A DNA stretch of 64,000 bases from Hylemonella sp. (GTDB lineage Bacteria; Pseudomonadota; Gammaproteobacteria; Burkholderiales; Burkholderiaceae_C). The position numbers were made by a program, and so were the translations under genes. Every line of letters starts with the position of its first letter. Position 1 is the stretch's first letter. The notes under the pieces were generated by a model, which was given only the letters and a program-made list of their open reading frames with translations, was not told the origin of the DNA and did no database searches. The DNA is taken from NCBI RefSeq assembly GCF_027532185.1, contig NZ_JAPZSV010000002.1, forward strand, positions 62,001 to 126,000. The letters are read 5' to 3'. Of this stretch, positions 9,576 to 20,199 are shown one piece after another.

Positions 9576-11398
9576 CAGTGCTCCTGGCGGTGGATCAGAT
9601 AGCTCGGCGTCATGATCCCGCTGGTGCCCGCATGACTTCCCGCCAGCGGCTCCTGGCTGCGGGACTGCGCGGCCTCTGAATAGGCCTGCACCACCCGCTC
9701 GGCGGCCTCCAGCGCGGCCGAATCGTGCACCACCGTGTTGGCTTTGCCGCGGATCTGGACCATGCGCCACGACCCGTCATGGTTGCGCTGCAATTCGATG
9801 GTCGCCGCACGCTTGCCGTTGCGGCGCAGTGAAAACACCCGTGTCGCACCGCTGGCACATGCGTTGACGTAGGTACCGATGCAATGGCGCTGCTCCAGTC
9901 CCTCTTCGGCCAGCAGCGAGCCGGTGTCCAGCTCCACCGCCAGAAAGGGCCCGGCGTTGTACTGGGGCAGCAAGGCGGGCCAGCGCACATCTTTCTCGGG
10001 GTCGACGGTGACCAGCAGGGCGCGGTGCCAGGCATCCGAACGGCGGCACAGCGAGGCCCATGTCACCCCCTTGAGCACAGCGCCATGCGAATACACATAG
10101 TCGGACACGTCCTGCGCATCGTGCAGCAGATTGGCTTCGTCCTGCGGGCTCAGGCGCGCACGCATGATGGCCCGCAGGAAGATGCGCGCGTTTTCCTCGC
10201 GCAGCGGGCCTGGGCGGCCTCGCGTGCGGTCCAGGATGCGTTCGACGCCGCGCAAGGCCGGCTGGCAGCGCACCAGCCGCAGGGGTTCGTTCTGCATGGC
10301 GCTGGCGATCAGATTGATGAAACGCGCAAAGTCACGCAGGATGCGGGCCGAGGGCGGGTAGAACTGCAGCAAGAAGCGCAGCACCGCGTTGTTCTGCTTG
10401 ATCAGGAAACGCCAGCCCTGCATGGTCATGCCTGCGGCCAGAAAACAGGCGCGCACCGCGTCAAAGAAACCGGATCCGAGCGGCAGACCCAGCCCGGAAG
10501 AGGGGCGCAAGCCCAGGTCCAGTAGCGGCAAGCCCCCTTCCTCGGGTCCGAAGGGCAGCTGCTCCAGGTGCGCAGCGACCAGTGCGACCTGTCCCAGGCT
10601 GGCCGCCGTGCCATAGATGCCGAGCGACAGGGCCAGCACCGGTGGTGCCAGGCTGGCTTGCAGCAGGGCACCGCAGTGCGGATCGTCGAGCCTGAGCTCC
10701 CCAACCTGCCGGACCTTGGCGTTGATCTCCCCGCGTTCCAGCAACAGCCGCACACGACCGTGCGCCAGCCGTAGCCGCGCCTGCCAGCCACCTGGCCCGG
10801 GGAACCGGTCGGACAGCAGGTCGCGCAGCGGCAGCACCGGATCGACACCGTCGGAATAGGAGTGCTGGTGCAGGAGGTTGTGCAGCGAGCTGACGTCGTC
10901 CGGCGTCAAGAGACGTGCGTGGTCCAGCGTCAGGGTGCAGTAGGCCGGCTGGGGGCAGGCCATTTCGCGCCAGAGGAAACGCTTGTTGCGATTGACGAAG
11001 ATCTGGAGCTCTCCCGCATCGAGGTCGACCAGAAAGCCCCAGATTACGTCACCACAGGCATCGATGCTGGCCGCCGGCATGAAAGGAAAACCGGCATGCC
11101 AGGCGTCGAGGCCCTGGAACTCGGCAAAGGCTTCGGCCCAGGTCTGGAAACGGTAACTTTCGCCCAGGTGGTTTTCCGCGAAATCCTGCATGGCCGCGCG
11201 GGCTGCCTCGTCGGGGAACAGGTCCTGGCCGGACGCCACCAGCCGCAGCGTGCGGGCGTAGGCCTGCAGACGGGCATCGCTGATATGGCGCAGACAGGCC
11301 AGCAACTCCGTCAACACCTCTTCGCAGTTGCGCTCGCCGTGCAGGCGCATCAGCTTCTTCTCGCCATCGATCCTGAATCCCACCAGGGCGCCGCTCAT
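9566..11398 (-). CDS. PcfJ-like protein of unknown function
   Basis: The protein has 610 residues and is soluble. The C-terminal third resembles the PcfJ domain: LEQRHCIGTYVNACASG, then VFSLRRNGKRAATIEL and VQIRGKAN. PcfJ was named from a conjugative enterococcal plasmid, where its exact role is unclear. The N-terminal 400 residues are unrecognised. No conjugation or phage gene is near; the neighbours are guaA (convergent) and a PaiB-like gene (divergent), so this is a stand-alone chromosomal copy. The Cys/His pair in RHC is conserved-looking and might be functional. Confidence 0.65.
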   Translation of the reverse strand: MSGALVGFRIDGEKKLMRLHGERNCEEVLTELLACLRHISDARLQAYARTLRLVASGQDLFPDEAARAAMQDFAENHLGESYRFQTWAEAFAEFQGLDAWHAGFPFMPAASIDACGDVIWGFLVDLDAGELQIFVNRNKRFLWREMACPQPAYCTLTLDHARLLTPDDVSSLHNLLHQHSYSDGVDPVLPLRDLLSDRFPGPGGWQARLRLAHGRVRLLLERGEINAKVRQVGELRLDDPHCGALLQASLAPPVLALSLGIYGTAASLGQVALVAAHLEQLPFGPEEGGLPLLDLGLRPSSGLGLPLGSGFFDAVRACFLAAGMTMQGWRFLIKQNNAVLRFLLQFYPPSARILRDFARFINLIASAMQNEPLRLVRCQPALRGVERILDRTRGRPGPLREENARIFLRAIMRARLSPQDEANLLHDAQDVSDYVYSHGAVLKGVTWASLCRRSDAWHRALLVTVDPEKDVRWPALLPQYNAGPFLAVELDTGSLLAEEGLEQRHCIGTYVNACASGATRVFSLRRNGKRAATIELQRNHDGSWRMVQIRGKANTVVHDSAALEAAERVVQAYSEAAQSRSQEPLAGSHAGTSGIMTPSYLIHRQEHWTG

Positions 11399-11556
11399 AC
11401 CCGTGTCACCTCGTGCCTGTCACGTCCTTGCCATTTCCTCTCAGGCCTAAGGTAGCAGAAAATCGTGCGCCTCGGGGCCGCCATCTGGCAACCGTCGGCC
11501 GCCCGCCACGGGACGGGGCGGCTGGGTCTTTGTGCTGCTGATAAAGTTGACGCATC

Positions 11557-13556
<2,000 letters not shown>

Positions 13557-13559
<3 letters not shown>

Positions 13560-14570
13560 AAAAAACACATCTACATCTATTCACCCTCGGGCGCGGTGCG
13601 TGACAAGGCCGCTTTTCGCCGCGGCGTGAAACGCCTGCAGACCCTGGGGCACGAGGTCGAGATCGACGAGGCCGCTCTGGCCAGTCACCAGCGTTTTGCC
13701 GGCGACGATGCCACGCGGCTGGCGGCCATCAGCCGCGCGGCAGCCAGTGGTGCCGATGTGGCCATGATTTCCCGCGGTGGCTATGGCCTCACGCGCATCC
13801 TGCCCGGCATCGCGTACAAGCGGGTGGCCAAGGCCATTGAGCGCGGCACGCATTTCGTGGGGCTGAGCGATTTCACGGCCTTCCAGCTGGCCTTGCTGGC
13901 CCAGACCGGCAGCAGCAGCTGGGCCGGGCCTTCGCTGTGCGAAGCCTTCGGGGTCAGTGATCAGGCGGATGCGGCCGACGGACACGGGGGTGCAGGGCAG
14001 GGCGGCCCCGACGAGATCATGCTGGCCTGCTTCGAGGATCTGCTGCTGGGGCAGGGCGAGGGCACGGGATGGCGCCAGCCCAGGACGGCACAGGCCGACC
14101 TCGCGGCGGCAGGGCGCTGGCATCAGCAGCGTCTGGGTGACACGGCGAACTTCAAGGTTGAACACGCGCCGCTGTGGGGCGGCAACCTAAGTGTGCTGTG
14201 CGCGCTGCTGGGCTCACCCTACTTCCCGGCCCTGCAGGGCGGCATCCTCTTTCTGGAAGACGTGGCCGAACACCCGTACCGCATCGAGCGCATGTTGACG
14301 CAGCTGCTGCACGCTGGCGTGCTGGCGCGTCAGAAGGCCATCGTGCTGGGGCAGTTCACGGACTACAAGCTGGTCCCGCACGACCGCGGGTTCAAGCTGC
14401 AATCCGTCGTCAACTGGCTAAGAGGTCAGCTCAGGGTGCCGGTGCTGACGGGGCTGCCTTTCGGCCATGTGCCGACCAAGGTGCTGCTGCCGGTGGGGGC
14501 GTGCTGCGATCTGCTGGTGGAGGGGCGGGACGTGCTGCTGGTCTGGGGTCACGCGCACCCCGCCCACTGA
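13557..14570 (+). CDS. ldcA: LD-carboxypeptidase (muramoyltetrapeptide carboxypeptidase)
   Basis: This serine peptidase of family S66 has 337 residues. The residues matching the Ser-Glu-His triad are Ser104 (VGLSDFTAF), Glu233 (FLEDV) and His303 (GHVPTK), with the glycine-rich segment SRGGYGLTRILPGI in front. The enzyme removes the terminal D-alanine from muropeptide tetrapeptides in the cytoplasm during peptidoglycan recycling. No signal peptide is present, which fits. It begins ten bases after the tadA fusion and is convergent with the small gene at 14575. Confidence 0.9.
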
Positions 14571-14574
14571 GAAC

Positions 14575-14916
14575 TCAGCGGTGGATGCTGCCTGGGCGCG
14601 AGACCATGCCCTTGGGCAGCAGGCCTTCGAACATGTGGGTGATCTGGCGAATTTTCTGACTGGCCACACGCTCACCCTGCAGAGACGACAGGGCCACCAT
14701 CATGTCAGCACGCAGATACCAGAGCCCTTGCAGATCCGGCGCAAACAGAACGCGGCGCTCGATGTGCGGGTAACTGGTACAGCCTTCCTCGCCGAGGGAG
14801 TCCAGCATGGCCTGACGGATGTCTTCAATGCGAAAACTCGAATGGTTCTCGTCGATGGGCGGACGCCCCAGCAAGCCTTGCATGCTGCTGATGAAATGAC
14901 TGGCCAGCTTGTTCAT
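14575..14916 (-). CDS. Small hypothetical protein
   Basis: I do not recognise this 113-residue, soluble protein. It has PPIDENHSSFRIEDIRQAML, a Cys-containing SLGEEGCTSYPHIERRVLF and DLQGLWYLRADMMVAL. The composition and lack of low-complexity sequence suggest a real gene, and the convergent partner ldcA stops only five bases away. The ribosome-binding site is weak (GAAGA). It is divergent from the cyclase-FHA gene across a 338-base gap. Confidence 0.6.
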   Translation of the reverse strand: MNKLASHFISSMQGLLGRPPIDENHSSFRIEDIRQAMLDSLGEEGCTSYPHIERRVLFAPDLQGLWYLRADMMVALSSLQGERVASQKIRQITHMFEGLLPKGMVSRPGSIHR

Positions 14917-15254
14917 ATGTTCTTCTGTTCCAGTGAATCGAATTCAATGAACCTAACGACTTGCTTAGGATAAATTTGTCGTGGACACCCCACAACCGGT
15001 TTATCCAGCAGATGTTCCCGTAAAACAACATATAAATCAATCGCTTACCCAATATACATCAGAGAGCACTAGAGGCTGTATGCTCATCCAGCGCCGACTG
15101 CGCTTGTGTGGGCCCATGGCCTCGGGCAGACCTTTGGTGGAGCTGCCATGCGGATCGCAAAGTGCGCAGCGCGTGATTTCCGTGGGGTGCGGCGGTATCC
15201 AAGGCACCGGCGATGCCCTAAACTGACAACAGAAGAAATCAATCCAGTTCTCGC
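14917..15254. other. Intergenic region with AT-rich dyad
   Basis: This 338-base gap separates two divergent genes. The first 150 bases are unusually AT-rich for the window. They hold an imperfect dyad with 7-bp arms GGATAAA (14968-14974) and TTTATCC (15000-15006), enclosing a GTGG/CCAC pair; this could be an operator or a promoter-proximal structure. The rest is ordinary GC-rich sequence. I see no convincing gene or RNA. Confidence 0.35.
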
Positions 15255-16169
15255 ATGGGTGTCAACACCACCGTCGTTTTCACTGATCTGACCGGCAGCA
15301 CCTCCGTTTTCGAGTCCCTCGGCAACACCCGGGCCACCCGGGCCGTGACCCAGCTGACGCACTGGATTTGCAATCTTTTGCAGGCCCGGGGCGGGCAGGT
15401 CATCAAGACGCTGGGCGACGGGGTGCTGACTGTTTTCAGTGATGCCACGGTCGCTGTGCATGCGGTGGTCGAGCTTCAACGCCAGCATCAGATGAACCTG
15501 CTGCAGCAGCCGCTGGCCGAGCATCTGCCGGTCCGCGTCGGGGTGGCGACTGGCGAGGTCGAAATCGTCAACGGCGACTGTTACGGCGATGCCGTCAACG
15601 TGGCATCACGGCTGTGCGATCTGGCGGGTCCCCATGAGATCTGGGCCGACAGCCCCGGGCTGGATTACTCCAGCCGCGCCAATGGCATACGCTACCGCCC
15701 CCTGGGGCCGATCAGCGTGCGGGGCCGGGTCGAACCCTGCAATGTCTACCAGGTCGAGTGGCACGAAGACCAGTCGACGGACTTCATCACCATGCAGGGG
15801 GACATCGATCCCATGAGCAAGGCCGCGCGTGGGGATGCGCTGGGCCAGGAAGTGCATCTGGCCTGGGGGGATCAGAAGCGGGTATTTCGCGCCTTTGAGC
15901 TGCCCGTCCATATTGGACGGATCAGACATTGCGAGTTTGTCGTGGCCGACCCTCGGGTGTCCCGGACCCACGCGCGCCTGGAGTGGCGTCATGGCCGGAT
16001 TCTCCTGGTCGATGTCAGCAGCTATGGCACCTGGATCCGGTTTGCCGGCACCCGTTCCGAACTGCTGCTACGGCGCGAGGAATGCGTCCTGCACGGCAAA
16101 GGGGAGATGGCGCTGGGGGCGGCATTTTCGGACGCCACCACACCCGTGGTGGGCTTTGAATTGGGTTGA
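15255..16169 (+). CDS. Class III nucleotidyl (adenylate) cyclase with C-terminal FHA domain
   Basis: The 304-residue protein has a cyclase homology domain at about 1-170. Metal-binding Asp11 (FTDLTGS) and Asp55 (LGDGV), substrate-selecting Lys51 and Asp112, and transition-state Asn115/Arg119 (NVASR) are all present, so it should make cAMP. Residues 215-300 form an FHA phosphothreonine-binding domain (HIGR at 219-222, SRTHARLEW, SSYGTW). No membrane segment is seen. The FHA part probably ties cyclase activity or localisation to a Ser/Thr kinase, but no kinase gene is nearby. Confidence 0.88.
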   Translation: MGVNTTVVFTDLTGSTSVFESLGNTRATRAVTQLTHWICNLLQARGGQVIKTLGDGVLTVFSDATVAVHAVVELQRQHQMNLLQQPLAEHLPVRVGVATGEVEIVNGDCYGDAVNVASRLCDLAGPHEIWADSPGLDYSSRANGIRYRPLGPISVRGRVEPCNVYQVEWHEDQSTDFITMQGDIDPMSKAARGDALGQEVHLAWGDQKRVFRAFELPVHIGRIRHCEFVVADPRVSRTHARLEWRHGRILLVDVSSYGTWIRFAGTRSELLLRREECVLHGKGEMALGAAFSDATTPVVGFELG

Positions 16170-16246
16170 CATCTTTGTGTCTTCTTAACTTTACATAATA
16201 TACATCGTATTAAGTTAAAGAGACAAATACAGAAGCTCTTACAGCA

Positions 16247-16258
16247 CACGATATCGTG
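16247..16258. repeat. Perfect 12-bp palindrome in a low-GC gap
   Basis: CACGATATCGTG lies in the AT-rich stretch 16170-16290 between the convergent cyclase and tatD genes. An AT-rich inverted repeat, TTAACTT (16185-16191) and AAGTTAA (16212-16218), lies just before it. It could be part of a terminator region for the cyclase gene or a protein-binding site. Confidence 0.3.
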
Positions 16259-16279
16259 CCGTTGCGGAAATAAAAATGT

Positions 16280-16314
16280 TAAAAATCAAGGCACTTCCGG
16301 ATCAACCTGAAGTG
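16280..16314 (-). terminator. Rho-independent terminator of the mltG-tatD operon
   Basis: On the minus strand, CACTTC-A-GG (from 16314) pairs with CC-G-GAAGTG (to 16292) around a TTGAT loop, with one internal mismatch. A T-rich tract, CCTTGATTTTT, follows. It sits just past the tatD stop, ending the five-gene operon. Confidence 0.6.
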
Positions 16315-16325
16315 TCTTCTGAGCT

Positions 16326-17126
16326 TCAGGCCGTGCTCAGGCAGCCCTTGAACAGGCGCTCGAAATTGCGGCTGGTGGTCAGCGCGATCTCTTCCGGCGC
16401 GCATCCGCGCAGCTCGGCAATCTGCTGAGCCACATGGACCACATAGGACGGATTGTTGGTCTTGCCGCGGTACGGGACCGGTGCCAGGTAGGGACTGTCA
16501 GTCTCGATCAGCATCCGGTCCATGGGCACGAACCGGGCGACGTCCCGAAGATCGGCGGCGTTCTTGAAGGTCAGGATGCCGGAAAAGGAGATGTAGAAAC
16601 CCAGGTCCAGGGCGGCCCGAGCCACCTCGGCGGTCTCGGTAAAGCAGTGGAAAACACCGCCGGCCGAGCCCGGGGAGCCGTCCTCGCCCTCTTCCCGCAG
16701 GATGGCCAGGGTGTCGTCGGAGGCGCTGCGGGTGTGGATCACCAGGGGCAGGTCGAGCTGGCGCGCGGCCCGGATGTGGGTACGAAAACGCTGGCGCTGC
16801 CATTCCATGTCGGCCACGGTGCGTTCGCCCAGGCGGTAGTAGTCCAGGCCGGTTTCGCCGATGCCGATGACCCGCGGCAGGCGCCCTCGGCGCAGCAGAT
16901 CGTCCAGGCTGGGTTCGGTCACATCCTCGTTGTCCGGGTGCACGCCCACGGTGGACCAGAAATTGTCGTGGGCCAGGGCCAGGCCGTGGACCTCCTCGAA
17001 CTCCTCCAGCGTGGTGCAGATGCACAGGGCGCGGTTCACGCCGGCCGCGGCCATGGCGGAGCGGATGCGCGGCAGATCCTCACGCAGCTCGGGAAAGCTC
17101 AGGTGGCAATGCGAATCGGTGTACAT
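16326..17126 (-). CDS. tatD: TatD-family metal-dependent deoxyribonuclease
   Basis: The 266-residue TIM-barrel hydrolase has metal ligands in the N-terminal SHCHLSF (His6, His8), then GETGLDYY, VIHTRSASDD, FHCFTETAE and the terminal IETDSPYLAP. TatD proteins are 3'-5' DNases and D-aminoacyl-tRNA deacylase-like enzymes; this member matches the YcfH subgroup, which lies next to holB in many genomes. The ATG at 17126 is used because the protein then starts MYTDSHCH, directly at the first metal motif. It is the last gene of the operon. Confidence 0.93.
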   Translation of the reverse strand: MYTDSHCHLSFPELREDLPRIRSAMAAAGVNRALCICTTLEEFEEVHGLALAHDNFWSTVGVHPDNEDVTEPSLDDLLRRGRLPRVIGIGETGLDYYRLGERTVADMEWQRQRFRTHIRAARQLDLPLVIHTRSASDDTLAILREEGEDGSPGSAGGVFHCFTETAEVARAALDLGFYISFSGILTFKNAADLRDVARFVPMDRMLIETDSPYLAPVPYRGKTNNPSYVVHVAQQIAELRGCAPEEIALTTSRNFERLFKGCLSTA

Positions 17127-17160
17127 GGCGGCGATACGGCTCTCGATACCGAGGCCGGGC

Positions 17161-17520
17161 TCAGATCGTCTGGGTGGTGCGGTCGGAACCGAGGTGCGAG
17201 CCCAGGATGTCCTCGATCTTGTTCTTGAGCAGGCGCGACTTCTCATCGGCCGGGAAACGCACGCCCACGCCCTGGGTGCGCGTGCCTGCCGCCTTGGCCG
17301 GCGTCACCCAGGCCACCTTGCCGGCGATGGGATAACGCTGGTTGTCGTCGGGCAGGGACATCAGCACATAGACATCGTCGCCCAGGCGGTACTCACGCGT
17401 GGTCGGGATGAAGACGCCGCCCTCGGTGAACAAGGGGATGTAGGCGGCGTAGAGCGCGGCTTTTTCCTTGATCGCGAGCTGGATGACGCTGGGACGCGGC
17501 GTGGTGTTGGCGGTCGACAT
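17161..17520 (-). CDS. pilZ: PilZ domain protein
   Basis: The 119-residue protein is a single PilZ domain like type IV pilus PilZ, with IKEKAALYAAYIPLFTEGGVFIPT and GVGVRFP. Its position between holB and tatD matches the pilus PilZ locus in many proteobacteria. The arginine motif needed to bind cyclic-di-GMP is not evident, and family members of this type act through protein partners such as PilB and FimX. It is transcribed with holB. Confidence 0.88.
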   Translation of the reverse strand: MSTANTTPRPSVIQLAIKEKAALYAAYIPLFTEGGVFIPTTREYRLGDDVYVLMSLPDDNQRYPIAGKVAWVTPAKAAGTRTQGVGVRFPADEKSRLLKNKIEDILGSHLGSDRTTQTI

Positions 17521-17543
17521 GGGCGGGTGGAGCGGAAGAGCCG

Positions 17544-18530
17544 CTAGTTTAGAGTGCTTTGGGCGCGGCTCACAAGCGCTTCCAGCATCAGGCCGTTGTT
17601 AAACGGATGCTCGGCGGTACGGCTCTCGCGGCTCAGCTCCTGCTGCCAGTCCTTGAGTCGCTGCAGTGCCGGCGGCGCGGGCAGATCGGCTGCGGCGAAG
17701 TAGCGCGGATCTGCGCCCACGCCCCGGGCCATGAGGTCGTGGCAGATCTTGTGCAGGGCGTCGATCAGTTGCGCCGGGCTCCAGTCGGCCACCAGCGAGA
17801 GTTCACCGCGTTGCATGGCGCGGGGCAATTTGCGCCAGCTCTGAGGGTCACGTCCCGAACCGGCGTAGAGCAAGGCATCATCGGGGCGGCCGCCGGCAGC
17901 ACGCAGCAGCGTGAGGGTGTCGGCCGCCGGGACGCCGTGCGCCTGCAGCCACGCCTGCGCGGCCTCCTCCGTCGGCCAAGTCATGACGTGGGTCAGGCAG
18001 CGGCTGCGGATGGTGGGCAGGAGCTGGTGCGCGGCTTCGCTGGCCAGCACGAAGCGCACGTCGCCCGGCGGCTCTTCCAGGGTTTTGAGCAGCGCGTTGG
18101 CCGTGACATGGTTCATGCGCTCGGCCGGATAGATCAGCACCGCCTTGCCGCGCCCACGCGCGCTGGTACGCTGCGCGAACTCGATCGCATCGCGCATGGC
18201 CTCGATACGGATCTCCTTGCTGGGCTTGCGTTTCTTCTCGTCGATGTCGCTCTGGGCCTTCTCGTCCAGAGGCCAGCCGAGCTCCAGCATCACGGTTTCG
18301 GGCATGAGCACGCAGAGGTCGGCATGGGTGCGCACCTCGATGGCGTGGCAGGACGGGCACCGGCCACAGGCGCCCTGCTCTGTCGCTTGCTCGCACAGCC
18401 AGGCCCGTACCATGGCCAGGCCGAGGCTGTACTGCCCAAGGCCAGACGGGCCTTGCAGCAGCCAGGCATGGCCGCGTTGGGCCAGCAGCTGCCGGGCTTG
18501 AGTCGCAATCCAGGGTGCCTGCTCGCTCAT
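17544..18530 (-). CDS. holB: DNA polymerase III subunit delta'
   Basis: The 328-residue protein is an AAA+ clamp-loader subunit. The degenerate P-loop [11 protein letters not shown] lacks the Walker lysine, as is normal for delta'. The zinc-finger cysteines lie in [19 protein letters not shown], and the sensor segment is [16 protein letters not shown]. It helps load the beta clamp on primed DNA. The start overlaps the tmk stop by four bases, so translation is coupled. Confidence 0.93.
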   Translation of the reverse strand: MSEQAPWIATQARQLLAQRGHAWLLQGPSGLGQYSLGLAMVRAWLCEQATEQGACGRCPSCHAIEVRTHADLCVLMPETVMLELGWPLDEKAQSDIDEKKRKPSKEIRIEAMRDAIEFAQRTSARGRGKAVLIYPAERMNHVTANALLKTLEEPPGDVRFVLASEAAHQLLPTIRSRCLTHVMTWPTEEAAQAWLQAHGVPAADTLTLLRAAGGRPDDALLYAGSGRDPQSWRKLPRAMQRGELSLVADWSPAQLIDALHKICHDLMARGVGADPRYFAAADLPAPPALQRLKDWQQELSRESRTAEHPFNNGLMLEALVSRAQSTLN

Positions 18531-19162
18531 GCCAGCCAGCCTCGGGCCTGTACGGCCTGGAGCACATCCTGCCAGACGGCACCGCGGCTTTGCGCCGCAT
18601 CGATGCGGGCAAAACGCCGGGGTTCCTCGTCCATGCGCGCCCCATAGCCGGCTGCCACGCGGCGGAAAAATTCCACCGGCTGGGCTTCGAACTTGTCTGG
18701 CACTCGGGCGCCGGCCAGGCGTTCGGCAGCGATGGTCGGGTCGAGATCGAACCAGACCGTGAGTTCGGGCTGGCGCAAGCTCGTGGTACCGGGCTGGGCC
18801 TGGACCCAGCGCTCGAGCACGGACAGCGTTTCCAGATCGAAGCCGCGCCCCATGCCCTGGTAGGCAAAGGTCGCGTCGGTGAAACGGTCGCAGAGCACCA
18901 CGTCGCCACGGGCCAGCGCCGGCTCGATGAGCTGCTGCAGGTGGTCGCGCCGGGCGGCGAAGACCAGCAGGGCCTCGGTCATGGCATCCATGGCGTCGTT
19001 GAGCACCAGGGCGCGCAGCTTCTCGGCCAGTGGCGTGCCGCCCGGCTCACGCGTCAGGGTGACCTGGCGACCCGCGGCGCGAAAGGCCTGGGCCAGGCCC
19101 TCGATGTGGGTGGACTTGCCGGCGCCGTCGATGCCTTCGAAGCTGATGAAGAGACCCGCCAT
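18527..19162 (-). CDS. tmk: Thymidylate kinase
   Basis: The 211-residue enzyme phosphorylates dTMP to dTDP. The P-loop [11 protein letters not shown] lies at about residues 8-18, and the substrate motifs TREPGGTPL and [17 protein letters not shown] are intact. Its start abuts the mltG stop and its end overlaps holB, so it is in the middle of a tightly packed operon. Confidence 0.96.
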   Translation of the reverse strand: MAGLFISFEGIDGAGKSTHIEGLAQAFRAAGRQVTLTREPGGTPLAEKLRALVLNDAMDAMTEALLVFAARRDHLQQLIEPALARGDVVLCDRFTDATFAYQGMGRGFDLETLSVLERWVQAQPGTTSLRQPELTVWFDLDPTIAAERLAGARVPDKFEAQPVEFFRRVAAGYGARMDEEPRRFARIDAAQSRGAVWQDVLQAVQARGWLA

Positions 19163-20149
19163 TCAGCGTTGTCCCAGCTGGTATTGGCGCACGGCGCGGT
19201 TGTGTTCTTCCAGCGTGGCGCTGAAGGCACTCGTGCCGTCACCGCGGGCCACGAAGTACAGGGCCGAGGTCTTTTCTGGTTGTACCGCGGCCAGCAGGGA
19301 TTCCTGCCCGGGCATGGCGATGGGCGTGGGCGGCAGGCCTTTGCGGGTGTAGGTGTTCCAGGGGGTGTCGGTCTGGAGGTCGCGTTTGCGCAGATTGCCG
19401 TCGAACTTCTCGCCCAGGCCGTAGATCACCGTCGGGTCGGTCTGCAGCAGCATGCCCTTGCGCAGGCGGTTGTTGAAGACGCCGGAGATCTGGCCGCGGT
19501 CGCTGGCGCGCCCCGTTTCCTTTTCGACGATGCTGGCCAGAATCAGGGCCTCGTCCGGGTTACGCAGGGGGCTGTCGGGCGCGCGCTGGGCCCAGGCGAC
19601 GGCCAGGCGCTGGTCCATCTCCTGCATGGCGCGGCGCAGCAGGGCCAGGTCGCTCGAGCCCTTGGCATAGGTGTAGGTGCTGGGGAAGAAGCGCCCCTCG
19701 GGATGCACGCCCGGGCGTCCCAGCTTGGCCATCAGTGCTTCAGGGGCGAGATCCTGGCCCTCTTGGCGCAGGTGGGGGGCATTGCGCAGGGTCACCCGCC
19801 ACTGCGCGAAGGTCAGGCCCTCGGCCAGCGTGACGCTGCGTTGGGCCACCTCGCCACGCACCAGCTTGGACAGCAGCGTGCGCGGGGTTGGCCCGCGGCT
19901 GATCTCATAGCTGCCGGCCTTGATCTGGCGGGCCTGGCCCGACAGGCGGATCCACCAGTACAGCAACTGGGGATCGACTTCGACACCACCTTTGACCAGG
20001 GCCTGCACCACAGCGCGGGCCGACATGCCGGGCTCAACGGTGATTTCCACCACCTCCGATTTCATCGGCACGGGCTGCTGCAGCCACCAGGCGCCAGCCG
20101 CGATGACCACGCTGGCCAGCAGGAACACCAAAGAGGAAATGAACTTCAC
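19163..20149 (-). CDS. mltG: Endolytic murein transglycosylase MltG
   Basis: The 328-residue protein has one N-terminal membrane anchor (about residues 3-23). A LysM-like domain precedes the catalytic YceG domain, whose glutamate is Glu209 in LASIVEKETG. Downstream come GVFNNRLRKGMLLQTDPTV and PWNTY. It cleaves nascent glycan strands and sets their length at the inner membrane. It is the first gene of the minus-strand operon and is divergent from ygfZ, with 47 bases between the starts. Confidence 0.95.
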   Translation of the reverse strand: MKFISSLVFLLASVVIAAGAWWLQQPVPMKSEVVEITVEPGMSARAVVQALVKGGVEVDPQLLYWWIRLSGQARQIKAGSYEISRGPTPRTLLSKLVRGEVAQRSVTLAEGLTFAQWRVTLRNAPHLRQEGQDLAPEALMAKLGRPGVHPEGRFFPSTYTYAKGSSDLALLRRAMQEMDQRLAVAWAQRAPDSPLRNPDEALILASIVEKETGRASDRGQISGVFNNRLRKGMLLQTDPTVIYGLGEKFDGNLRKRDLQTDTPWNTYTRKGLPPTPIAMPGQESLLAAVQPEKTSALYFVARGDGTSAFSATLEEHNRAVRQYQLGQR

Positions 20150-20182
20150 GGCCCTGAAAAAAAGAGGTCTCTGTTGGACGAT

Positions 20183-20199
20183 GATAATTCACAGTCATG
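20183..20199 (+). promoter_or_regulatory. Candidate -10 box at a near-leaderless start (ygfZ)
   Basis: GATAAT (20183-20188) lies eight bases before the ygfZ ATG with no ribosome-binding site between them. A start from this box would leave about two untranslated bases. No convincing -35 is seen. Confidence 0.35.

Noticed and set aside
14981-15226. Possible small plus-strand gene in the gap before the cyclase
   Set aside because: The frame has no ribosome site and unremarkable translation, and it crosses the AT-rich dyad.
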